Source: a virus. Taken from it: a stretch of DNA of 64,000 bases. The notes beneath the pieces are model-generated. The model did no database searches. It was not told where the DNA came from and saw only the letters and a program-made list of their open reading frames with translations. The position numbers were made by a program, and so were the translations under genes. Position 1 is the stretch's first letter. Every line of letters begins with the position of its first letter. This document shows positions 48,339-61,500 of the stretch, in pieces. The stretch lies in the IMG/VR virus record IMGVR_UViG_3300030333_002778, positions 25,461-89,460 of that record. One strand, given 5' to 3'.

Positions 48339-48740
48339 TTATTCTACTACTAATTTACCCATTAAAGGTTTCATCATATTAGCATCCAGTCCATAATCCT
48401 TTAGATCATCTAGTGGAATAGGAACTAATTCTATTGTAACTTTTTCGTCCATAATAGATTCCCATTCTTTATTTGCATTTTCTAGATTAGCACCAAAATC
48501 TATTTGGTTTTGAGAGTTTCTAATTGGAACTCCTTTGTCATCTACTCTTGCAAACTTCTTAGTAATTTCTTTATGTCTCTCATTAACAGAAGTGACTATG
48601 TCAGAAATTTGATCTAAATTTTTTGCTAAGGTATGCCATACTTTAGTTTCTTTGCTATTGATATAAGCAATACCTTGACTGATCGCTAATAGATCTCTAT
48701 TAGTAATCTCCATTTTTGAATTTTTTGTTTTTGTCGCCAT
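48339..48740 (-). CDS. Hypothetical helical protein (133 aa)
   Basis: The protein is mainly helical with a long coiled-coil-like segment (residues 30-62) and an acidic C-terminal part (VTIELVPIPLDDLKDYG). No domain is recognised. It lies between the two small beta-rich virion-type proteins and the holin-like gene, so either a virion or a lysis-regulatory role is possible. Confidence 0.55.
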   Translation of the reverse strand: MATKTKNSKMEITNRDLLAISQGIAYINSKETKVWHTLAKNLDQISDIVTSVNERHKEITKKFARVDDKGVPIRNSQNQIDFGANLENANKEWESIMDEKVTIELVPIPLDDLKDYGLDANMMKPLMGKLVVE

Positions 48741-48754
48741 AACGATATTTAAAA

Positions 48755-48773
48755 ATTATTATTATTATTATTA
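48755..48773. repeat. (ATT)n microsatellite in the intergenic gap
   Basis: About six ATT units lie in a 30-base gap. Read on the minus strand they are tandem TAA triplets just after the end of the upstream gene, so in its frame they give repeated stops. Slippage here would change only spacing. Confidence 0.7.
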
Positions 48774-49103
48774 TATTACAGTTTTACCTGGTCTTATAAC
48801 TAGACATACAGTCGATGCTACAGGAGTGAATGGGCATGTAGCATCCGCTACCGCTGTACCACCTTCTGAGCCACTTGCTCTAATCATAATAACAGTATCA
48901 CCTATTTTTACATTCTGAAAACACGGATCCGATGTGGATGTGGTTCCAGGACTTACTACTTCGAGTAAACCTACTTGATTACTAGTTTTATCTATCCACT
49001 TATTCATAGCTTTAGTAGAAGTATATTTACTAAAGAATGTAGCACCTAAAGATTTAACTTTTTCAATCAAAGAGGGTTTACAACTTTTTATTGAACTTGC
49101 CAT
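48771..49103 (-). CDS. Hypothetical small virion-type protein (110 aa)
   Basis: An N-terminal helical region (residues 1-45) is followed by a beta-rich C-terminal region with Ser/Gly turns and three Cys. No family is recognised. Together with the following gene and the Cys-rich neighbours it looks like a small tail- or head-associated protein. Compact spacing (24 bases from the upstream gene) supports co-transcription. Confidence 0.55.
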   Translation of the reverse strand: MASSIKSCKPSLIEKVKSLGATFFSKYTSTKAMNKWIDKTSNQVGLLEVVSPGTTSTSDPCFQNVKIGDTVIMIRASGSEGGTAVADATCPFTPVASTVCLVIRPGKTVI

Positions 49104-49127
49104 TTACTTTTATTTTTTTATTAAACA

Positions 49128-49490
49128 TTAAATTGCCCATTGACCGATTTCTACTACACACGCTCCACCGTATGCTTCAGCCGTAACTGCTTTATTATTA
49201 TAGATAGGTACGAACATAAATTCTCCTACCCTCATTTTAATATCAGCATTACCGGCTATTAGTACTTGTACAAAGTCACTTGCATTAGTTCCCGAAATAA
49301 CCTTTATATATATGTATGAATAAGGTGCTATTGCAGGAATTAATGATTGAGCTGACCCGGTAGCAATACTAACTCTTGAATTGTTCGTCATAGGAGCTTG
49401 TACTGTTAAACTATCTGTATTAGATATACTTAACACATCCGTCCCACAATCAGCACAACTTAATGTTTGAGTTATTGATAACGTTGCCAT
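49128..49490 (-). CDS. Small beta-rich virion-type protein (120 aa)
   Basis: The protein is almost entirely beta-type (TLSITQTLSCADCGTDVLSI ... VVEIGQWAI) with a CxxC near residue 12. It is likely a small decoration or fibre-associated protein; no family is recognised. It is the first gene downstream of the promoter at 49538-49568, so it probably heads the message for the small virion, lysis and connector genes. Confidence 0.6.
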   Translation of the reverse strand: MATLSITQTLSCADCGTDVLSISNTDSLTVQAPMTNNSRVSIATGSAQSLIPAIAPYSYIYIKVISGTNASDFVQVLIAGNADIKMRVGEFMFVPIYNNKAVTAEAYGGACVVEIGQWAI

Positions 49491-49537
49491 TTATTATATT
49501 TTTTATTAATTAAACAAATATTTATATTCTGAATTTA

Positions 49538-49568
49538 CAAAAATAAACAAATTTATTAAAACGCCAAA
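49538..49568 (-). promoter_or_regulatory. Bacteroidetes-type promoter after the giant adhesin gene
   Basis: On the minus strand TTTG (49565-49568, inside the last codons of the adhesin gene) is followed after exactly 19 bases by TATTTTTG (49538-49545), an exact TAnnTTTG. The predicted start is near 49531, about 40 bases before the next ATG. The spacer shares GTTTTAATAAATTT-type sequence with the promoter at 38126-38156. Confidence 0.65.
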
Positions 49569-52500
49569 TTGTTTAGCATTATTTTATAAAATTCATCTAC
49601 AGTAAATTTAGTGTAATTTTTATATCCTTCTGTAAATCTTATACCATATCTACTTAAAGAAGCTCCCGCTGATCCTGCTTTTTTAGTACCCCACATATCT
49701 AATTTAGGATCAAAAGATGTTTTTTGATTACCTCTTTTACCCATATAAGGATTAGGTACATTTGGATCTGTAACTATTTTAGCGCTATATTTATGAGCAT
49801 CATTCATTTCCATAAATGATTCACATGAGATATGTCCTCTATTAGTTATATGTCCTTGACCTACTGCACCATATAAATGATACAAGAAGTCTATAGATTC
49901 TACTGAAGGATTGGATACATTATAGTTTTCATAATTAGAAACTATTATTAAGGCTTTAAATCTAGAGTATCCAGAACTAGTTTTATTACCATTTTGATCT
50001 ACACCATATTTATGTACAGATGTAAATAATTTAAAGGACTCTTGATATAAAGGAGCTACTTCAAATCCATTTTTATTAGAAATCAAACTATTGATTCCAT
50101 ATCCTACTCCACTATATCCTCCCCATGTCCATTTTCTACTATTACTCTTACCACATACTTTTGAAGCTTCTATATCTCCTTCTCTTACTCCCTTACCTTG
50201 TTTCATAGCCTGAGGCTTAACTTCTGCAGGATAGTTAGATATTATTCTACTTGGGTTAGTAAAATGATAAGCACCTATAGAATTACTCATAAATGTTATA
50301 CATATAGGGTTAGTATCTCCACCTTCAAACTCATGATACCAATCACTAAATCCTGCATGTACAGATCTATCATTCTGAGGATTAACTTGTCCCTCAGGTA
50401 ATTCCATTAATTCTCTTAATAATGTATTATGATATTTTTTCCAATTACCTAATCCAGTATTCCAAGCTCTAGAATTTAATTCATAATCTTGAGATGGATG
50501 AGTATCAGGATTACTTCCTGGTATAACATTAGTCCATCCAAAAATACTTCTAAATTTAGCAGGTAATGTATTTGCATTAGCACCTTTATTACCTGTTAAT
50601 GGATAAGTAAACCATCTTAAGTAATCTTTATCTTGTAGACCCATTGCTGTTTTCGAACTCCAATTTCCTAATGTATCTACTTTAGTTCCTCCAGACGAAT
50701 AGTCAATCCACCAAGTAGGTGACCAATCCATAACCGATCCTGCATTTGGACCTGCTCCATCTAGACTACTATATAATCCTTTAAGATTATATACTGTAGG
50801 AATTACATATAATTTACCTGTATAGTTATCACCTCTTTCTAATTTTATTTTATTATAAGTAGGTACTATAACATTATTTTTAAACTTAATTAATTTCTTT
50901 AATACTCTTGTCCAAGTACTACTTTCTTTTACTTGAACATTGCCTACACTATTATCTCCATAATCATATATAACTTCTGAAGTTATAGGTAAGAATACAT
51001 ATATATTAGAATTTCCAAAAGACGTTTCAGGAAGTAATGCTGGCTCTGGTGGTTCTGGTTCTGTATAAACACACATACTTGGAACACTAAAACAATTCAT
51101 TGGATCAAAATTTAATGCTGCTGGATCTGTACATCCTGCAGTATAACAACAAGATGATGGTATATTAACAGTAACAAGAGGATTCCAATTATATGCATTT
51201 TGATCTGTACAACCTAAAACAGTACCACATGGATATTCTGCTCCAGTTTGAAAAGCTACTTGAGGAGGTATACCATCTGAGTCTATATAACTTGTAAATT
51301 GTGCACAATCTTCCCAAACTGTAGTTCCATAATTAGCTGTTAAAACTTCTTCTGAACCTACAATACCTTGGCCTACAAAAGTTTCAAGCGGTGCTAATTC
51401 AGCTCCTACAGCATTATTAAATAAACCATTTACTTCTGCATATGGAGATTGGATTGCAGCATTTATCCAGTTATAACCTGATGTACCTGCAGCTATATTT
51501 AAGTCTGCAACTGCTGGGTTATTTAAATAATTCCACTCTTGACATTCACACGCTAAACCTAATTCTACATCTCCAGGTCCTTCATCAAAATCTATACCTC
51601 CTGTAGGTAAAGTTACACAAACTGGATTTACATTTTCATCAGGACTTTCTGACACATTATCTCCTAAAGTATCTGATAAAGGTGGAGGTGGGAATGAAGC
51701 TGCTGTAAGACCTGGTCCTTCTGGATATTCTTCCGGTACAGTAGAAAGTGGATTAGGTATTACTGGTTCAAGTTGTAAACCTTTAGGAGGGAAACATATA
51801 TCACACATTTGAGAAGCTTTCTCAAATAAATCATCCATTACATCTAATGAAATACAAGTATTTTTACACTGTCCTTCAAAAGTAAGTACTGGTTTTTCTG
51901 GAACTATATTAGGATCTACTGGATATAAACATGACCCATCATCAAATGTAGCTGCTGGATTATAGTTAATAGCATTAGGATCCATACAATCTCCTAAAGG
52001 ATAATTACATGTTCCGTTATTTACAGTAGCACAAGGATCATAATTAAGTGCTTCTTCATCATTACATCCAAATACAGCAGACTCTTGTTCTACAGCCATT
52101 TCACAGTTTTGATAAGAATTTAAAACTGTAACAGTATTAGTAGGAACTATTTGAAGATCTTCCGAAAGACTTATAGTAAATACGCAATTAATATCAGGAC
52201 ATTGACCTCCGTTATTTGGATTAGGATATTGACCACTATCACTTATAGTAACAACTTTGTTATTTAAATAAGCATCATCTAAATCTGCATTAGGTATAAT
52301 ATAAGTTATTGGAGGACAGGTCATTCCCATACTCATATAACATGGTGTTAATGTATAACTTGGAATAGGAGGATAGTTTAAACATCCTATTGCTGATTCT
52401 ACAGGTGTATACTGATCATAGAAATCTTGTGGTAAGAAAGTTTCACATTCATTAAAGAAAGAGTCACTTGGATTCGCCTGTTCAACAGATAAAGTAGTTG

Positions 52501-55500
52501 TTATTTCTAGCATATAAGGATTTATATTAAGTATAGTAACAAATCCTTGTGGTATACAATCTCCTGTTCCACATATACCAGGTCCTATTATTGATTCTCC
52601 ATCTGCTGCTACTATTCCGGAACATATTTCAGCTGTATAACATTTTCCTGTAAATGGATAATCATCTATTCCATTTACAGTTGATGGAGCTGATGCTAAT
52701 TTAAAATTATATCCTCCTAGTACATATTCTAGAATTTCACTAGAACCAAACATAGTATCTTCAGAAATATATGCAACAAAAGTATCATCAGGATCTTGAC
52801 AATTAGTAAATGTAAAACAAGTTTCAACAGTATTACAACATGATCCACAAGATATATAAGAAGCATACATTGTAACTTCTTCTGCTACAGATGAGTTACA
52901 TGAACATTCTGAAGGTATTGCTGCAGGTGTTTCTTGGTTTTCTTCTGCCTGTACACCATATGTTTCTGGCCATCCAAACACAATAGGATTAGGATTACCG
53001 TCTGTTAATGATGCAAAATTATTTTGTATAGGAGCTAGAGTTGAACTAGCACATCCAGATGGATTTATAAATTGCATAATTTCAGTATCTACTGAAAATA
53101 TTTTTTGTGTTCTATTCCATAAATGATGATCTGTCCCTGTACCATATGCAGTTGCAATATCTTCTGCTGTTATAGCATTATCTTCAGGATCAAATTGTGA
53201 TAAGTATTCCATAAATCCATATGGAACCTGTTGAGTAAATTCATCAAACCCTAGCATAGCAAATGGATTAATTTGAGGATCACCTGACACATCAACCACA
53301 AAAGGTCCAAATACATCATTCCAATTATAACTTTGTACAGTTGCAGTTTCTTTCATCAATACATAAGCATAAGCATAACAATTATTAGCATCCATATTAC
53401 TTTGTCCTTGATCATCATATATTGCATTAGCAACAACACAATTTCTAAAGTTATTCATAGGAGCTCCCGTATATGTTTGTAACCCCTCATAATAACTAAT
53501 TGGATGATCTTGCCAAAGATGTATTAAAGGAGGATTGAATATTCCTCCCACTACTAACTGATAAATTACACCAGCAAGATCATATCCTGGCGCAGCATTC
53601 ATAAGATTATTAAACGCACCAGAACCATGAAACATCATAAATAAATCAAAATTAGTATAACCTATTACAACAGCACATCTACTTTGACTATTATTAGAAT
53701 CACCATCTTGCCATAAATAATTACCTACATCAACAGCTCCTCCATTTCTCCATGCATTCCAAATAGATTCTGGACATGATGGAGCCAGAAAAAGTGTTGA
53801 ATTATAATCAGATGATATTGTACCTTGAAGTACATTAGTATTGGCAAGAGGAAATACTTGATTATTAACACAAGGTTGATACTGAAATCCAAAAGCTACT
53901 ATATCACTATCAGGTGTATCAGACGCTTCAAAGAATTTAGACATTCTATGATAGTTAATATTAAAAGTAGAAGTTCCAAAACCTGGTGGTAATTGTATTT
54001 CCGCATCAGCTTGTGGTCCTAATTCAGACCAATCAATACCTTGATAGTTGTCTGATATTCCCCATGAATGTCTTGCTCTTGGAGGAGTTTCATTAAGAAG
54101 GAATATTGCAGGAGCTTGTAAACCTGTAGATTCAGGTTCTGGTTCTGATTCCAAACATGTTTGACATTCTACTTTATAACATACATTTGGATATTCATTT
54201 AATTGTACATAAAGATTTCCTTCATTATTTAATTCTTGAGATGCGTTAGCAGTTGTACATAATGATAATATATCTGCATTACTAGTCCATATAACTTCTG
54301 GTCCCGTTTGACCTATAGCTACAACATCTGATTCAGTACATACATCTAAATCTGTATATAATGGATTATCAAAATTTGCTCCCGTTTCAAATACATCTTC
54401 AAATACTGCATATTGAGTTTCGGTTGTATCACATCTTGTAAGTTTAACACAAGTTATATTAGCTATTGCAGGCTCACAATCTTCGCATGAATCTACATTA
54501 CCTTCTATATTAACTTGATATTCTAATCCTAATGTAAGATCAGATATATCACTTACTTCAACTGCTTCTACATACCAACAACTTGTACATGTTGGAGATG
54601 TAGCATCTGCTCCTGGATCCCATACAACTAATCCTCCATTTATAGCAGCATTATCTAAAGTAGAATTAAATGCCTGACTAACATAATATACTTGTCCTCC
54701 TATTTCTGGAACAACATTACATTGTCCATCCATATTAATAAAATTAGGATCTGCATTACCATATAAACCACATACTGCTCTTTTATCTACTTGAGACCAA
54801 TTCATTGCAGTCTCTGCAGTAATACCTGTAGCTGCTGCTGAAGGCATTCCATTTACTATATAGAAATCTCTTAGATTTAAACCTTGACCCCATCCCTGCA
54901 TTATACTTGCTGTTTCCGGAATTCTTCCAAGAGTATATATATCTCCCCAAGGAAATGCCGTTTGTCCAGTTCTTTGTCCCATAGGAAAAGAATAATCAAA
55001 TGGGTTTCCTGGCATAGCAGGAGTCCAATCATATACAAAACTAGGATCATTAGGATCTGTATATACATATGTAGTATTTAGAGAAGCGGGATTTCTATAA
55101 TATTCTTCCCAACCAAATGGAGGTCCAAATCTAGTTAAAGTATTACCTCCTTGTTCTGGCGGTCCATAGTTTCTCCACCAAGTAAAGTCAAACTGATCTG
55201 CAGTAATAGGAGGATTATATTCATTCTGTTGTGCTGTAGCTGCATTTTTTGTAAGATCATAATCAGCTTCTTGTCTTGTAAAATGTTGGAATCCCATAGC
55301 ATGCATAACTTCATGAGCTGCTGCTGCATCAATAGATACATTTAATATTTGTCCTGTTCCATCTGGATTATCTATTATAATATTAGGCTGATCAGCTTTT
55401 CTCCAATTTTCATTTACATCGAATATAATAAGATTACCACCCTTTTGCCATTTGTCTTGTAATGTATTAAATTGATGATAACCCCTTAAACAAGTTGCAT

Positions 55501-58500
55501 AGACTCCGTCTACAATTCCTGCCGGAGCAGTAGAACGTGCATCGTCAGTTAAACCCATAGCAAATCTTATTTCACCGCATTTTACATTTGTAACTGGAAC
55601 ACCTGTATCAATAGAAGTTGCACCTACTATTGCTGTATCAGTAAGATATCCTTTTGCACTATATATAGAAGGATCTGGTATACCAAGTACAGTATCAGTC
55701 CAATATAAATAATTATTTGGAGATCCTTCAACAAAAGTATTTACAGAAGTTAAATCTACTTTAGCTTGTTCTACTCTTGAATTACCCGCACTTGGAGTAG
55801 GAGGATTAGCTTCTGTAGTTAAAGGTGGATTATCACCATATGGTAAAAACTTTAAAGTTAGATTTGCTCCATATCCACAATCTGTATTAAAAGTACTATT
55901 AAAAAGACCTTCAACAGCTCTTAATGCATTGTCTACTTCTTGAACAAATTCTGGAAATGTTACTGTTTGTGATTTAGTATATCCTGCACCATATTGACCT
56001 GCAGTCTCTCCCTCACCTGTAGGTTGATAGTTATTACAACGACCTGTAGCATTAGCTGTTCCTGGTCCACTTTCAGGTAAAACAGCAATTCTAGTATCTG
56101 TTAGAGTTGGAGGTGATGTACTTGTATCTTTCCAATTCGATATTCCAAAAGGTAACAATGAACCTGGAGCTACCCAACTATAACTTATATAAACAAACTG
56201 ATCTTCTCCTGTAGAAAGATCTGCTATAGCATCAACTATTTCTTGATGTCTCATAGCTACTCCAACATCTATTATACCAGGCATAAGTCTATTTGATATA
56301 GCTCTCCAAGAATGGTTTAAACCTCTTACACCATAAGGACTACTATCAGGTATACTTGAGGTTGTTCCTGTGTAACAAGTTCCATCTGAAGATGAACAAA
56401 GTTCAGTTGCATTAGAACACTGAGTAAGTTTATAAGCCTCAAGTCCTGATGGCATACTTAATGGAGTAGCCTCGGCATAATCATATGTTTCATCAATTAC
56501 TGCATCTGCAACATTATCAGATGAATTACATGTTTTACATCTTTTTAAATATTGTGGTAATCCTATACCTATATTTTTACCATTTAACGAATAAGGATAA
56601 ACACCTATATCGTTTATATTTTCATTAGTAATATTGTTTAAAACTAATAATTTATTATTAGCTATAGTGTATCCAAATGATGTAGAAACATACATTTTAT
56701 AATCCGGTCCTATCTGCATATCATATATATTAACAGATTTACTTGATGGAGCGGACATTCCAGGTACACCATATTTAAATTCAAACTTTTGATCGCTAGT
56801 ATTAGAAGCTATTAATTTTCTATAAAGTACTGGCATAGAAGTATTATTATTACAAGCGTAATATAAATATTTAGAATCAGGGCTAAACTCTACACCGCCT
56901 ATTTCTTCTTTTTTAATTACAGTACTTACAAATGTTATAACACCTGTAGAATAGTTGAAAGTGTATAATTGTACAAAATCTCTATTCTTTTCATCTTTAC
57001 CTGATATAGATATATATTTATTATCAGGAGATACTTTTATTAATGCATTTCTTCTATACGAATCGTTAGAATTAAATTTTAAATTACCTGCTAATGTAGT
57101 AGTTACAGGCGCAGCTATACCTGTAGAGCTTACTTTATGAGCTCTAAATTTAGTACCATCTGTAGCTCCTGTTCCACATTCTAATATCCACCATACATTA
57201 GATCCATCTGCAGGAGTACTTGTAACAGCTAATCTTTCAGTCGAATTCGCTATTAATTCAGTATTTTTACCTACTAATTCTACTTCTCCTAATCCTCCTA
57301 CAGTATTCATATTTATTTTAGACCATTTTACAGGACCATCAAAACATGTATTATAAACTAAATAATACTTATTAAATACATCACTAGTAGTTCCTGAACT
57401 AGGATCTGGTACTACAATACATTGTTGTCTTGCGTATTTATTATCTCCTCCGGATCCTCCATCTAATAATTGACCAGGAAGACAGTTAGTCATTCTTTCA
57501 TGGCTAGAATTAAATACTTCTCTACCATCTGAATAAAATAATAAATCACCTCTTTTGTATTCTTTAGTAGTAATTAAACCAAAAGTAACATCTTTTTCAA
57601 CACTATGTATAGCAGTACTAGTAGGAGCATAACTTTTTGAAGATCTTGTCCATCCTTTCATATTACTTGCACCTCCATTTTTAGTTCTAGGTACACCTAA
57701 TGTTTTCCATATTAATCCTACTTGTTTACCCCAAAACCAATTAACACCATGAATAGGATTAAATTCTGCTACCTTCCATGAAACAGAAGATAATGAAGCA
57801 GGTGATGAGAATGTTATTATTTTATTTTCTATATCTTTTACAACAGACGGTGCTACTGATACTGGTGCTTGTTTAATATCTATAGGTAATAATTCTTTAC
57901 AATCTTCACAAGGATTTGTATTACAAGAATCACAATTTCCTACTACACCATCTCCATTATTAGTAGAATTATATATAGTTATATTAGAATCTTTTAATAC
58001 TCCTGTACAACTAGCTGAACTAGATACAGTCCAACATCCTGTATATGTAACTCCTGATACTAATAATTCAGCTTCTATTACTTTACCTACATCTCCTGCT
58101 ACTAATCCACAAGTATTAGATACTACTTGATCAGCTACATATGAAGTTCCACAACAAGATGATAAAGTATAACAAGCTGTAGGATTAGTACATGATGTAC
58201 AATCTGTATAATTATCAGTTAAAGTAGCAGTAGGATAAACAATATGATGAGGACCTACTATATCCGAATCTACTGTCCAACAATACTGATCTTCAGAAGA
58301 TCCTAAACTAGCTATTTTAACAGCAAATGAAGTTCCAATATATCCATGTAAAGTAGGACTAGATGTATAATCTACATCTATTTGTACATTAGAATCATCA
58401 CATCTTGTAAGAGTTATATTAAATTTACAAGCACTACAACTAGAAGCTCCATTAATTATAGTTTGAGCTGCTGCAGAAGCTAGATCAGTAGTAGTTCCTA

Positions 58501-61500
58501 AAGTATCTACCTGTCTACAGAAATTTTCTCCTTCAAGTTGTACAACTCTTCCAACATAAGCACTTATAGAAGGTGTTAATGTAGAAGTTGTATAAACAGG
58601 AGAAGTACTTAAATCTCCACATTTTAATAATCTGTAACAAGTATCTTGAACAGCATTACATAATTCACACGATCCGTAATTAGCAACGACTGTAACATCT
58701 ACTGCTCCAAGACATCCACCATCTCCCCATTTATGTACTTTATAACATGTACCAGCAGTTCCTAAATTTACATATAAATCAGCATAAGCAGCTAAATTAG
58801 TTTGTGTATATATAGAAGCTCCACTGTCACATTCTATTAATTTATAACAACAATCTACACTAGTTGTAGAAGCCTGACAACTTTCAGTACTTACATAACT
58901 AGTTACACCAGGACTAAAAGGAGTCCAGTATTGACAAGGATTATTATAAGCTAATCCTGTTGGAGCAATCTCATATTTACCCCCTAATGTTATAGCGCTT
59001 CCATCTAAAGCACCTGTAGATAATACCACAGGATATAATTTACAGGTAAGACTTATTGCATCCCAAGTTAGAACCCAACCTTTAGTACCTATAATTTCTA
59101 AACCTTTTACTAACTCATTAGCTCCTAAGCTTAATGTACTAGATAGGTCTGCATTAGTTCCTACTGTTAATGATGTAGGATCTAAAGAAAATAAATTATC
59201 AGTTGTAGATGTAGAATTTCCTGCACCATTACCAATAGCATAATAAGTACCTGTACTCATATGTACTGAGATATCTCCTACAATAGCACAGTTAGCATTA
59301 TTTAATGTACTAACTATAGATACAGTACCGTCATAATCAACAGTAGCTCTTTGTACTTGAGTTACACCACCTGTTATACCTGCAGTTATAAGCTCATCAT
59401 TATCATTAAAATCTAATGCATTGAATACATTTAAACTTGTTAATGATCTAGTAGTTGTATCAATATGAGGAACAAACCATTGTAAATCATGAGCTGTATT
59501 AGTAACATAACCATTTCCATGTTTATCAAATGCAATATCTTTTATTGTTCCGCTAGGAGTTATAGTTGATTGAATATAAGCAGTAGAACTAACTGTCCCA
59601 CCTGATGTTTCTATATATCCTAAACTACCATCTCCAAAAGATATCCATAAAGCCTCATCATTACTAACTGCTTCTACACATCTATTTAATTGATCTGAAT
59701 TTTGCTGATTAGCTGTTATTTGATATACACTTCCTACTGAAATACCTGGATCAGTTGTAGTTCCTAATATTCTTCTAGGAGTACTTCCTATAGTACAACA
59801 AGAAACTAATAATTTACACGCATAATCAGAAGTAGTATCATCTATACCAACGGATCCACAAGCTGCACAATTATCACTAGAAGTTAATAAAGTAATACTT
59901 GTAGTTCCACTAGATCCTGTAGTTGCTACTGTATAACAACCTGCATATTCTGATACAGTAATTACTTTATCTACATGAGTTCCTATACTAGAATCATTAG
60001 TAATTAAAGTTGCTCTATTAGCAATACCTGCACCATTAACTTCATAGTTCCAAGTATCTCCACTATTAGTAGTAATATCTCTAGCTAAAGTTAATTCACC
60101 CGTAGCCTGATTTACTGTATATCTTTTATCATCTACATATCCATATAAAACAGTATCATCTGTCGACAATCCTTTAATACTATCAGCTAATCCAGCATTA
60201 GTATTAGCTAATAAAGACCATGTTCCAGCTGCATTTTTATATACTCTTTTTAAATGAGTAACAAAATAATCAGTTCCTATCACAGCTAATCCAAGAGGGG
60301 TTATACCCGCTTGAGCATTACCTGCAGGAGTTGTAACCCCTGTGGCTATAACAATAGTAGCATACTTATGACCGCCTGAAGTATTAACAATAGCTATTAA
60401 ATCAGTAGCCGTACCATCCTTTCCTGCTATTAAAGTATATCCTGTTATAGTAGCTCCAGCATCTGATAAAGAAGTACCTGAGTCTACTGTAGATGTTATA
60501 GGATCTATTTTATATATTTTATATGTAGTACCTGTTCCAGCTAATAAATATATATAATGAGTTTCTTTCTGAACTGCAATATTTGCTCTATTTGGAATAT
60601 CACTTACATCTGCTACTAATGTTGCATCTAATGCACCATTCAAACTCCATATTCTACCATTTTCATCCATAGTATACTCTACTTGAGTATCACATGGAGT
60701 TAAACTATGGTATGTAGATGAACTATATTCTCCTGCTAAAGCTATATTATTAACACCTTTTTGTACTCCGGCATTAAAACTCATACCTGAAAAATCTATA
60801 TATTCTGGATCAAACTGAAAATTATGAGATCCTGAATTAGTTATTGCTGACATATATTGTCCTGAATAACTATCATTATAATTTGAACTATAACCTCCCG
60901 TATTAGATATAACATTTGGAGAAGCTACATATACAGTATCTGTATAAGGAGATCTATATAATGAAAAGAAAGCTTTATCAGAAGAAGAATTTGGTACTAC
61001 TGTACTAGAACTTAAAGTATTATCAGCAGAGTTTAATGCAACCTGACGTATTTCACACTTATTAGTAGTAGTATTAAACCATGGTACATATAATGTATTA
61101 CTTAAACCATGCTCCCATTCTAAATCATATGCTTTAGCTCTAGGAATTAAAATAGGACGTTTTGCATCTTGTTCACCTGCATCATTAATATCTACATCAA
61201 AAGATCCATAATTAGATAAAACACTTGTAGATTTATTAAAATCAAATACTTCTACTTTAGCAGTTGTAACTGGAGTTCCTGAAGTACCTATTGTAGATTG
61301 ATAGATAGTTGCTACTTTAGTAGCATCTCTATTAAATTTAATACATGCATTATTAGCTGCATCATTATCATTATAAGAGCTACCTATAGCTGTAGTAACA
61401 ACAGCTGACATATTAGGATTATTTCCTGTTACAGCTGCAGCTTTATATACATGAAATTTATTATTACCAGCTTCTTTAAGAATGATACCATATTTTGTAG

